From the NCBI GenBank assembly GCA_025449115.1, contig JAHLKC010000017.1, positions 310,001-374,000 of the forward strand: DNA of 64,000 nt. Direction: 5' to 3'. Under the pieces are notes generated by a model. The model saw only the letters and a program-made list of their open reading frames with translations, made no database searches and was not told where the DNA came from. The translations under genes were made by a program, and so were the position numbers. The DNA comes from Chytridium lagenaria. Its lineage: Eukaryota > Chytridiomycota > Chytridiomycetes > Chytridiales > Chytridiaceae. This document shows positions 32,857 to 43,183 of the stretch, piece after piece (position 1 is the stretch's first letter; each line of letters opens with the position of its first letter).

Positions 32857-34199
32857 ATGGCCTTTAACCCAGAGGACGTGAGCAAGGCAACTTATGAGGA
32901 GCTTCTTGCCTTTCTCCGGGCGAACGGGGCTGGTGGTCCTTCCGAGCCCGTCGCAGTCCGTAGGAATTCTCTCGTCAGTGATGCGGAGCCACACGCAGCC
33001 AGCAGCGCAAAGTTGAATGCAGCGCAGAACTTGAATCAATCGAGAAGTCTTAACATTCCCCGCCTCCGATCATTAGTTCTTCACCTAACCTGCAGGACAC
33101 CGGCAAGCCAAAAACGGCGAAACCGTTCGAGCCGGCTGCTATCAAAAAGGAAACCAACAATGAAATCGAGGATGGCCGTAAGAAAGTTTCACTCACCCAT
33201 GCCGCTCGTACAGCGGACGATAGAGCTAACGGTAACCGTCGTTTGTCTGTTAATGGCAACGTTACCCGAGACCTGGATAGGAACGAAGGTCGGAGGATAT
33301 CGGACGCCCCAAGTCGAGACCAACGCGCAACTGACGATAGATTTAGTATAAGTCGCCGCACATCAGTTGACGACTTTTCTCGAGATTTTGATAACATGGA
33401 AGCTCATAGAATGTTGGAACGCCAAGGGAAGAGATTAGTCACCGATATCAAGGACCTCTTTGATCAGACCCAGAGCCAAGCCAGCACCGAAATGCAGCGA
33501 TTAACTGAACAACTCGAACAAAGGATGGCTCAAGTGCAGGGCATTCAGAACCAGTGCAGGCAGTCCATGGAGAGAGTAAAGGCTGCTGAGGGTGCATTGA
33601 TGCAGGTGACTCAACGATTGATGGCAGAGTGGAAAAACAACTGCGCGATCTCCGAGTCCCTTTTTGACGAATACACCAAAATGATGGATCTTGTTAGGGA
33701 CAGGTCTTCCATGCTAAGAATAACACCGTTAAATGAGACTTTACGCAATGGCGTGGTGACCCAAGTGGAGAAAGCCTTTGATGGGTCAATGGTATCAACT
33801 TGCGTCTTTGTATCTTCTACTATACTTCCCGTGTCTTTGTATCTTCTTTTTTCGAAGGCCGCTAATTCTTAACTAGATCGGGATCACTTCGGCCGCGATC
33901 TCCGAGACCGCATCCGGATGGTCGACGACAGGAATGACCGAGATGGGCGAGGACGAAGCCGAGACGGAGGCAGGGATATTGACCATTTAGGTAGACGCAG
34001 TCGATCACCAAGAAGACGCAGTCGATCTATAAGCTCAAATCGAGCATCTCGTAGTGGTGCTCGCACATCTAGCAGGACTAGGCGTCACAGTCGTAGTCGT
34101 AGCCCTCGTCGTAACGTACGTAGGTCAAGTAGAAGCCCTGCTCGCGCTCGGGAGCGTGAACGCGTCCCCGTCAAATGGAACTCGTACCGACCCGAGTAA
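32857..34199 (+). CDS. Coiled-coil protein with C-terminal RS (Arg/Ser) domain, unrecognised
   Basis: Begins MAFNPEDVSKATYEELLAFL, a short acidic helix. The middle (33050-33350) is low-complexity, continuing in a shifted frame as HSPPPIISSSPNLQD and KPFEPAAIKKETNNEIEDG, so an indel near 33045 is likely. A long helical coiled coil follows (MLERQGKRLVTDIKDLFDQT, EMQRLTEQLEQRMAQVQG). After an intron (~33792-33875) the C-terminus is an RS domain (RRSRSPRRRSRS, RTRRHSRSRSPRRNVRRSSR) ending KWNSYRPE at 34199. RS domains bind RNA or other splicing factors in nuclear speckles, so a role in pre-mRNA processing is a fair inference. No RRM is visible, hence it is not a classical SR protein. Paralogues unknown. 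Confidence 0.65.
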
Positions 34200-34561
34200 A
34201 TTTAGAATTGGACAAGGATAACAACGTACGCGAGGAAGGAAAGGCTGGAACTTTGAAGGAATTATAAACAGAGAGGATTGAAAGGAAATTGTTGCGCAGG
34301 AACGCAAGACGGAAAGGTTGAAAAAAAGAAATCAATGCTTATGCTAAAGCATTTTGTGAAATAGTATTACATTTATTTATTCTTGCTGCTACTTTTGTTT
34401 ATTCGTTCAATGTGGCAAATAAATAAATGCCAAAAAAAAAAATGGTTTGACAGCTCATGGTCAACATCTGAGCCCAAAACGTCATCGCTCGCCATCACTG
34501 CGACAATTGCCACAGATCCAAGTTGGCCTCACCTCTTTACACCGCGTAAATAGCCACAACC
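34200..34561. other. Intergenic stretch, AT-rich
   Basis: Between the RS-domain and glycosyltransferase genes. Contains an A-run near 34431-34441 and AAATAAATAAA-type sequence near 34420 that could serve 3'-end formation. No gene was seen. Confidence 0.35.
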
Positions 34562-35745
34562 ATGCATCCAAGCAAGAGCAACAGATGTAAGTCTGCAGTC
34601 ATTACTGCAATCTACCTGATTGTGCTCGTGTCTATTGGGATAACCGTGCAGCGGTTTGATAGAGGACAGAGGCCTCATGGAACATACGCGCTGCGTTTCA
34701 AGGTGATTAATAACAACCAGATTAAGTACATTCCTTCATTCCGTAGTTTTATCTTGCGACTTAACCCTATTTTGTTAATAGGCTTTGACGCTGACGTGAA
34801 TGTCTTCTCCGACCGTAGCCATTCACCACCAGAAGCCGTAACCCCTCCACCACCCCTCCAAAAAATCCCAAAACTCATCTGGACCTTCTGGGACACCCCT
34901 GACCCTCCTCAATTCATCCGCGACTGTATCCACGGTTGGAAACGTCTCAACCCCAACTACACCATCACTCTCATTACCCTCCCACCATCCCCAACCACAT
35001 CGACGTCCCTCCCCTCCAAATCCCACTCGAATCTGTTCTCGTCCAACATCTCTCCGATTGGGTGCGTCTCGCTGTTCTCCAAGAGCAAGGCGGGATATGG
35101 TTGGACGCGTCAATGATTCTCACAAAAAGCCTGGATGAGGTGTTGGAAAGGGAAGTGATGGTGTACAACGTGCCAGTGTACTCGACGGTGGTGGATCAGC
35201 CTGTGACAGAGAGTTGGTTTATTGCGACTGTACCGCAGGGTCGGTACATCGGGGCGTGGTTTAATGAATTTAACAAGGCGTTTTGTAATTTCGGGATGAA
35301 CGACACATACCTCACATATTTGAGGAAACAGTTTGGGGAGATTCGGTATCAACGCATCGTGCAAAATATCAAATTACCGGGATACCTTAAAGTCCTTATT
35401 GCTTCACAAAAGGTCATTGAGGTGGATGGTGTCCCACCACCATATTCGGAGTCAGCGACAGAGAAGTTGGGACCGTTTGGGTTGCATGAAAAGTTTGGAT
35501 GGAATGAGACGAGGGTCGCGGAGGCTCTATTTGAGCCTTGGCCGGAGAATGAAGGAATTCCGGCCATGGTGAAGCTGAGGAACCCTGAACGGACGCATGT
35601 GATGAAGATGCTTGAGGATTATGGGAAGGGGATTGGGGGTAATGAGATTGGAGCTTCGATGAGCCTCTATGGTAGATTTGTGAGAGGGGCGAGCAAGGAA
35701 TATGCAGATATTGTTGGTCTGCAACAAGATAAGACTGAGGAATGA
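34562..35745 (+). CDS. Golgi-type II membrane glycosyltransferase (capsular polysaccharide synthesis/GT32-like fold)
   Basis: Short basic cytoplasmic start MHPSKSNRCKSA, a signal-anchor helix VITAIYLIVLVSIGITV (residues ~13-29), then a lumenal catalytic domain. Family landmarks: KIPKLIWTFWDTPDPPQFIR, CIHGWKRLNPNYTITLI and LSDWVRLAVLQEQGGIWLDA, where the Asp corresponds to the DxD-type metal/sugar-nucleotide site of this fold (LDAS rather than the common LDAD/LDAT). The reading frame shifts near 34985 inside a C-rich run (CCACCATCCCC); the two halves are otherwise continuous, so an indel is likely. Donor and acceptor sugars cannot be inferred. One intron near 34701-34782 lies after the anchor. 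Confidence 0.8.
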
Positions 35746-36404
35746 GACCAAGTCATCCACCACATCGTAGATTTGCATTTACGCGGAGCTGAAGTCACGA
35801 ATCTTTTCGGAATACGAGTTTAATTGCATTTATTCGCACCCTCATCTTGTGCCGCATTGCAATATTATATATATATATTTACGTATCCAAGAAAATAATC
35901 AGCGTCAAAGTATCGGAGAGACACCAATACTCTACTTAAATTGCACGTTGCATGCTCTATTCGATATTAAGAAGATAAAGCAGAGAAAAAAAAATTCCAT
36001 CATCACACAATCACGACATACCCAACAAAATATACATATAGATGAATAAAAGAACGAGAAAACAGACGTAAAAAGTAGAAAAAGGGAAAAAACTGAGAAA
36101 AAAGACAAAAACAAAAACAAAAACAAGAAAACCAATAAATGTCGAATGCGTTTGCTCGCGAGAAGGAAAAAAAACAACAAAAAAGAACAAGCCAAACAAA
36201 CCAAACCAACGGGCGCTAGAACAAACAATAGAATAACTTACAAAAAGCGCAAGCGCTCAAAAAAAAAAACCAGAACACGAAAGAAGGTGTATGCCAAAAC
36301 ATTTGGCAGCATTTCAGGAGAAGTGGGGGAAATATCCTCGACGGCGTAACCCAAAAGTTACGGAGAAAGAACGGGGTGTGTATCAACCGACACAACAATA
36401 TTGG
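35746..36404. other. A-rich intergenic stretch, 3' flank of two convergent genes
   Basis: The plus strand is strongly purine/A-rich from about 36040 to 36290 (runs of AAAAACAAAAAC and GAAAAAGGGAAAAAAC). The long overlapping frames here encode only Phe/Ser/Cys- or Lys/Thr-rich low-complexity strings and are not credible genes. An (AT)n run lies at about 35866-35876. Confidence 0.4.
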
Positions 36405-39400
36405 TCACAAAGGTGGTGGCAAATCCTGTCCGCCCCCTCCCTCAAACAACCCTGTCAAAAATGTCATTGGCGTACAACTCTCTATAGGCGGTGTCCCCGG
36501 TCCATAATACCCCTCCCTCATCGCATTCCCCTCAAAAAGGCTTGGGGTAGGTATGATCCCACTGGCGTAAAGCAACGGCGCAAAAGCTTCCATCATGCTT
36601 TGCATGCTCAGTGTTCCATACGCGGCACCTCCATTCCAGATGAGAACAGTGTAGATGAAAATGGGAACGGTCCAGCGGGGCATGGTGAAGCGGCTGATAA
36701 AGGAACGAGGGGAGGGGAGGAGAGAGAGGGAGTTAGAGACGGTTGAGTGATCGAGGTGAATTGTTTCAGGAACGGGGGAAAGGGAGGTTGGGGTATGGGA
36801 AGGGGACCAAGGTTCTGGGGATGACGGAGTAGATAATTCGTTTTTGTCAGTATCCTGCAATATACATGTCAGCAAACTCATTTTAAGGAAGAAAAACATG
36901 AAATGACGCACCACTGCGCTGTGCTTTACTGCAATTTCTTTATACAGCTCAACCTCATTCTCAAGCTCCTCAATACGAGACTTAGCAGAAGCCTGAATTC
37001 CGGAATTGACTTCAAGAGCTAAATCAACTTAGTAACAGATCTAAAAAGAACACAGCAAAAACATACCATCTTTCGCACTCGCGACAGACTCATTCACAAG
37101 CTCAATCTGCTGTCTCATTTCCGCAATCCATCTTTCAACCTCAGCGTCAAAGTGTTTACGAAGACTTAATTTCCGGTTAATTCTCGTGAGCAATTTTCTG
37201 GACTTTTTGGAGCTCGTCACGGAGACCACACTACATAAAATTTATGTTAGGCAAGTTTAAGATTTAAACGCATCGAAACTCACGTTAGCCTGCTCCAACA
37301 ACTCAAGATTATCTCCGAGTCCATCGTAAGCAGCCACTGTAAAAAAAAAATTGGTTAAACTTGAGTGTCCTTATTTTAAAGAAATGAAAAAAAGCGGTAC
37401 TCACCTTGCCCCTCTAACCCTTCCACAACGTTCTGCAGACTCTCACACCTCTCCCTCAACATCTCCGCCATCCTCTCTCGTTCGCCGAGAACTCCTCCCG
37501 TCAATTCCGTTTGACACCCGACCTGTCCCACAAACTCCCCCCACATGCCTCCAGCCTGCACTCCCTGCTCCAGCGTCGCCAAATAATACTGACTGGCAGT
37601 ATCAATCATTGGCGGTGGTGAAGCCGTTACATCCATAGTATGATATGTATCAGAGAGATGCGGCATTGGCCGCCATTTCGCGAGGCTAGGATCGGTTTGC
37701 GTGCAAAAGTCTAGGGTGGGTGTGGGCGTGGTGGAGATGAAGCGGTTGACTAGAGTTGGGGTTGCTGTTTGGGTGGTCATTGTAAGGAGGGTAGGAGGAG
37801 ATGGAAGGGGGTCGGTTTGAACTCAATGGAACACATAGGGATGGGTGAGGGTTCATGAATCGAGAGAGGAACGCGAGACCGTGGTGATCGCTTAGGTGAT
37901 CCTCCCGATAAATTTTTGGCGTTCTATACGTACAATGTTACTCAAATCAATATTAACACCCAAAGTCACTCACAGCTTCCTCAGCCGATTCTGTATGTGA
38001 CTCATAAGCAGAATCCAATTCCTGACTTAACGTTCTCGCATAGGTACCTTACTTGTCGCCAAATAACTCAAGCTCGATCCATGCGTAATCGCATTCGTAT
38101 GACTACTAATCTCATCCACATTATCCTTCAAATCTCGAACAGTTCGTGCAAGATCATGATTCTCTGTCTCCAAAAGTTGCGCCAAATGCTCAGCATGTGC
38201 AAGATGATCACGAAGCATTTCGACGCTTTCTTCCAGCTTTCTCTTTTCCCTCTCGCCCTATACGAAACATTAATTAAAAACCAACAACAGAACATTTAAA
38301 GATATATACCTTTTTCAGCTCCTCTTCCATCCCGGTAAGGCTTACTTTGGTCATATTCACTTCATTCTCTTTCCACTTCAAGTCAGTCGTCAGCTCCAAA
38401 TTGATCTCTACATTTCCTGTTAGAACCGAAGGGGTTACGGGAATCACGGGCACCAAAATTTTCAAAAACAACAAAAATACCCCCACAACATGGGAAAAGT
38501 AAAAAAGCAACAACAAGGAGATTAAGAAATCTAAAAATTACCTTTCCGCTCTTCCAACTCTTTCTTTAACTCTGCGCATAATCGCTTTGACGCGCTAAGC
38601 TCCGACTGCAGCCGATGTGTATCCGATTCCAACTAAAAGCATAATAAGCAAAAAGGCCAGTTATCAACAGGAATACTCACAGCATCGATCCTGCTCTTCT
38701 GAACACGGTCATCAACGTTCAATAAAGCTATATGCCTCCTCTTCTCATTTAACTCTGAATGAAGTTCATCAATTCTCCCTTGAAGCTCCGAAAGCTGATG
38801 TTCCGAAACCTCCTGAAACTTGACGAGCTCCTCATCCTTGGTCTTCATGCGTTTAGCCATATCAATTGCGACTTGCGTGATCCTCATAAACTATATAAGC
38901 GAGACAGATAGAAACGACGTTAGTTTACAGTTGCTTCTATAAATGCGCTAATCAAAACAGATTATATTACCTCTGATCTACTAACATCTTCAGATGACGT
39001 CGCCCCATCCTCCGTATCTGACGAGTCCTCCGCCACATCCGGCGGCTCCCTTCTCACCATCTTTTTAAAGGTCCCCTCGGGCAATCCATGCTTCTTCATC
39101 TCCGCAAATACCGTTCGATAACTCCTCGGAGTCAACGGCGCAGAAGCAGGTCCACTGGATCCCGTGGACGCCATCGGGCTCCAATTCTCTTTCAACACGG
39201 TGGTTTGCGGGGATTCACGTGATCCGTAACCATTCAAGGTGGGAGGGGTTGGGGAGAGTCTACGGGTGGTGAAGGCGTTAAGGGCGTGGTTGCGAATAGT
39301 TGTCATTGGGGTGTGGAAGGTTTCGGGTGGGAGATTGTCGGTGCGGCGAGGCGTTCCGTTCATGGGTGTTGTTAAAGCTTGAATGCGTCTATGGGTGGAG

Positions 39401-40311
39401 GCACGGAGAGAGGAAGCCAGGAAAGGATTTCGTTCGGGATCTCCTGGATCATTCATCTCTTCGCTCTTTAGGAAAGATCCAGAAACAGGAGCATCGAACT
39501 CCTCATGTGAGAGAGAAAAGCCCGGATCGATTGGGGATGCCCGCATATCATCTCTTTCCGGGAACTCTTCTCCTTCAATAAAATCTTCCTCATCCCCATC
39601 CAATCCCACAAGCCCACCCTCAGAGGAAGTTGAACGCGCAATGGAGTCCCCAAACGCTCTACGTGCAGTCGTCCCATCACTCATAATAGGTGTGGTCCTT
39701 TTCCGTCCAAATGAAGGCGGTGTTTTAGCTTTCGTCGGTGTAGGTCTAGGAGGAGTCGAAGGTCTTTCTAAGCCATCATGGCCGTTCTGCTTTGGCCTTG
39801 GAAGCATAGACCGTTGAGCACTTCGACCATTCATCCCCATGGCATCATTCACAATCATTCCGACTTCAGAAGGAGGTCGCGAGCTTCTCTGATAAGCACG
39901 GAAAAGACCCCATAAGTCTTCAACAGACATGGAAATGTGAGGGTTTGTGGTGCAATAGCTTTCGAGTTGAGTGAGTGTAGATTCATTGAGATAGAGACCA
40001 CCGAGTTCCTGACAATCGGGGTCATCTGCGAGGCGAATGAACAGAGGGACGACTTCTGCGATGTGTATGTTCATGGTTTCGACATCGAGTGCACGCCTGA
40101 GCATGCCAGTGAAGATGTCAAAACCAATGTCATTTCCTCTGGTATCATCAGAGTCTGGTGCTTCAACAGTGGGTTGTTCCAGATCTGAGAGCTTTAGTTC
40201 CATTGAGGGGTCATCTCCATTTAAAACATCAGATTCGATTTGATGGTGAAAGTCCGACTCGGCGGCTCGAGGCAAGGCTGAAATGTCTTCCTGAAATGAT
40301 GTAGCAATCAT
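36405..40311 (-). CDS. Candidate KASH-domain (LINC complex) coiled-coil protein
   Basis: Start ATG at 40309-40311 (MIATSFQEDISALPRAAES). A helical N-terminal domain follows (GFDIFTGMLRRALDVETMNI, LADDPDCQELGGLYLNESTL, ISMSVEDLWGLFRAYQR), then a Ser/Pro/Thr-rich region with RTVFAEMKKHGLPEG. A long coiled coil runs over five or more exons (38887-37050; QVAIDMAKRMKTKDEELVKF, ERCESLQNVVEGLEGQ, HFDAEVERWIAEMRQQIELV). The last exon holds a Pro/Ser linker, a basic-flanked membrane span (RWTVPIFIYTVLIWNGGAAY) and a ~65-residue tail ending QDLPPPL at the stop (36405). A C-terminal span with a short lumenal tail ending in PPPx is the KASH signature that binds SUN proteins across the nuclear envelope. 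Family membership is inferred from architecture and C-terminus; no homologue was checked. Confidence 0.68.
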
Positions 40312-40677
40312 TGTGAATTTTAACCCAAGTGTTAAGGTGGGTATGGACGATGGATGTAGATGTGATGCTCTGCGGTGAATCCTCGAGTCGGAGAGTTGGG
40401 TGTTGTGTTGTCCGAGTTCCCACCCCAAAAGCTGTTCTCCGGACAGCTTGATCCTGCTTCCAACAAGAGAATGATTCCAGGTGATAATCTTAATAGTATA
40501 TCGGCCCCACCCGCACTCAATCGCAAATCCTCTATTGTTTTCGTTCCGAGAGCGCCTTGAGACGACGGATGAAGGATGGAAGGTTTGCGGCAGTCTGCTT
40601 TTGGGGGTGAATGTTGAAAAATTATTTCTTGGGTTTTCTCCGCCACTCAAATCTTTGTGCATCACGAAAAATAAAGA
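40312..40677. promoter_or_regulatory. Divergent intergenic region between KASH-candidate and SR-protein genes
   Basis: 366 bp separate the divergent starts. The minus-strand frame stays open here (to 40707) but its composition is unlike the gene body and it lacks conserved features, so I treat it as 5' leader. No core promoter element was recognised. Confidence 0.35.
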
Positions 40678-42002
40678 ATGACCTTGTTCCTCGGACGACT
40701 GCCTCAAGACATTCAGGTGAGTGAGGACGAGGGAGAGAGAGAGATCCGATCCGATGCAATGCTACACTTGAGTTGATCATGCCGCTGAATGTGTGGGAGG
40801 GAAGGATGAGCTGTGTGGACGGAGAGAGCTGATAGTTGCTTTTCAAAATTAGGTCGCAGACTTGGAGGACATCTTTCAAAAGTATGGAAAGATATCAAGG
40901 TAATCCAGCAACATAACCTTCAAGATTCAACTTTCTAACGATATGATCACATTTCTTTTTATCTATTACCAAGACTTGATATTAAGAGAGGAACCTCGGT
41001 AAGCCCTGTTGCTGTGACTTGAAGAGTTCATTGCATTTTTCCAACTGCGCAGTACAACTTTGGATTCCTTGAGTTTCAAGACAAGCGTGATGCTGAGGAT
41101 GCATTGAGGGCCACTGACGGACAGACTGTGAGCTTTGTTTTTCTTTTTACTTTTTTTTTATGTTTTATTTTTAATGCCGAATTGTAGCTGATTACAAATG
41201 TTTTAGCTTTCCGACTTTGGAACAAAGTTGGTGGTTGAATGGTCAAAAGGAGTAGGCCGTCGAGGAGACAAAAACGGCTGTTTCAATGTAGGAGCTTTCT
41301 TGGTACTTTTACAGAGTAACTAACGTACTATAGTGTGGACAGGAAGGGCATATTGCTCGTGATTGTCGGGAAAGGGACAGTATTTGACTTGATGGTGTTT
41401 ATCGATATGATAATAATATTTTACTGAAAGGCGCCGTGGAAATTCGCCTCGTCGTAGGTAAGCAATGGTGGTTTATTTAAGAAATATGCACATATCGCGG
41501 CCTTAGATCTCCATATTTAGTTTTGGCGGTTGAGAGTGTGGTCGTAAAAATTATCACCGGCCATCGGTATATTGCGCGTGTCGGTTGCGTCTTTTTCCTT
41601 GGTCCATGCGCGACTTTTTGACAAGAACTAGCCTACACGCCAAATGTTTATTTCTGAGCTTGAGCGCGGAGTCGACATTTTTTTGACATTCGCATCTTCT
41701 CCTTCTTCGTCTGCCATGCATACCTTATCAACCGTGCTTTCTGTTTTCTGCGGGTTCTTTGCAAGCTCGCCGTAACCGATGGATACGAGTTCTCCACTTT
41801 ATAAAAAAAACACTTGTATTAAACTTACATTACTCGATCAACTGATAGGCGGTCAGCATCACCACGACGCGACTCTCCACGACGCGGATCGCCAAGGAGA
41901 GAAGACCGTGACGTGACGATCGACGTGACAGGAGGGGTTCTCGATCCCGCTTCTCGTTCGGATTCAAGGAGACCCAGTGGACGGTACGACAGGGCGTCGT
42001 GA
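40678..42002 (+). CDS. SR splicing factor: RRM + CCHC zinc knuckle + RS tail (SRSF7/RSZ type)
   Basis: A serine/arginine-rich splicing factor. Exon 1 (40678-40716) gives MTLFLGRLPQDIQ (RNP2); exon 2 gives VADLEDIFQKYGKIS; exon 3 gives YNFGFLEFQDKRDAEDALRA (RNP1 in NFGFLEF), closing the RRM. Next come LVVEWSKGVGRRGDKNG and a zinc knuckle CFNCGQEGHIARDC, then an Arg/Ser/Pro-rich tail (RRGNSPRR, RSDSRRPSGRYDRAS) to the stop at 42002. RRM-knuckle-RS order is that of metazoan SRSF7 (9G8) and plant RSZ proteins. Joining exons 2 and 3 needs one extra base near 40900, probably an assembly deletion. The RS tail is short, so the true end could be further downstream. Confidence 0.82.
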
Positions 42003-43183
42003 TCGATCGGAAAGGTAAACTAATTTATATTGTCTTTAAGCGGTTGTAATATTTTTCTTAGCCGGGATTGAGGACTTTTTCGACAAAGCTGTGTGGAGAC
42101 GGTGATTTTGTTGGATTTTTCTGGATTTGCTGGATTTTGCTTGCAAGTTGCATTTAGCGATTTTGAGGGAAAAGGAGATGGGAAAAGGGGGGTTGCATTT
42201 TCTTTTGGTATTGCATGCGGTAACTATAATCGCGTCTAATTATGTATTTGCATGAATAATGCAATAAGTAATTGAATAAAATAGATAATATGAGCAGATT
42301 TCTTTTCTTAAAAGTAGTTTGGATATTGAAAGAATGTTCTGACAGACATATACTTTAATATATACGTGACGTGACAGGAGAGCGGAGAGGAGGTGGATGG
42401 AAGTGAGAAGAAGAGAGCAAGAAGAAAGGTGAGCTGTTGGGGTGGGTGGGTGGACGTGAGTGTGAGTTCGACGTGACTTGAGCGGAGGGTTAATCTTCAC
42501 TTGCCAACAAAGGGGATGAGGGCGGTACGACAGAAGGTCGGAGTTGGAATGAGAAATGTGTGTCGCACATACTTTGACAAACCCTTGCATCACCACTTCT
42601 CGCACACACAGGCTGGTGCTGAATTCGAGCTTGCTTGCTTGGGAGTTGCTCGTCGTTTGTTCGTTCGTATTTTTCTTGTTATTATTACCTTGCTATCCCC
42701 TATCCTCTCCGTCATCGTCCTCACCGTCCATCCGTCCATCCATCCATCCATCCATCCATCCATCCATCAGTTCATCGATCCATTCCATCTTCTAGCTGCT
42801 AGCCCTACTCCTCCAGTGCTTCAAATCCATTCAATCATTTGGCTATCATATCTGAGAGAGATTAAAGACCTCCTGTTGGTGCTCTATTACAATCATCAGT
42901 AAGTAACCTTTCTTGCTTTTGTAGATATTCGACAGGTAAATACCACCGCGTCGCACTTGTAAACTCTTTACACTGCAAGATCCCCTCTTTCCGCATCCAA
43001 TCGACCTTAGGGTCTGATTGCTTTTTTATTCCTTCCACTTCTCTCCCTGATACCACCCAGGCATTCATAGATATTTTGCTCATCTAAACCATATCTAACG
43101 CATTTGGAGCATGGCTTCCCACTAATTCTGTAATCAATTCATTTACCATTTTATTTATTTATCAAGGTCACCACTTTACGAAA
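42003..43183. other. Long intergenic stretch with (ATCC)n microsatellite
   Basis: No protein gene was recognised in 1.2 kb. Holds the tetranucleotide tract (42731-42768) and AT-rich sequence near 42230-42370. Probably the extended 5' region of the Groucho/TLE-type gene A. Frames across the tract (42501-42902, 42556-42795) are Ile/His/Pro/Ser strings from the microsatellite. Confidence 0.4.
42731..42768 (+). repeat. (ATCC)n tetranucleotide microsatellite
   Basis: About nine uninterrupted or nearly uninterrupted ATCC units, beginning after CGTCC. It lies about 420 bp upstream of the TLE-like gene A start. Confidence 0.9.

Noticed and set aside
35932..36400. Phe/Ser/Cys-rich frames on the minus strand
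   Set aside because: They arise from an A-rich plus-strand tract; the repeated FCFCFCF patterns are typical low-complexity translations.
40312..40707. N-terminal extension of the KASH-candidate protein
   Set aside because: The frame is open but has no conserved pattern, and the ATG at 40309-40311 starts a sequence of ordinary composition; treated as leader.
42501..42902. Open frames with Ile-His-Pro-Ser repeats
   Set aside because: Direct translations of the (ATCC)n microsatellite in an intergenic stretch.
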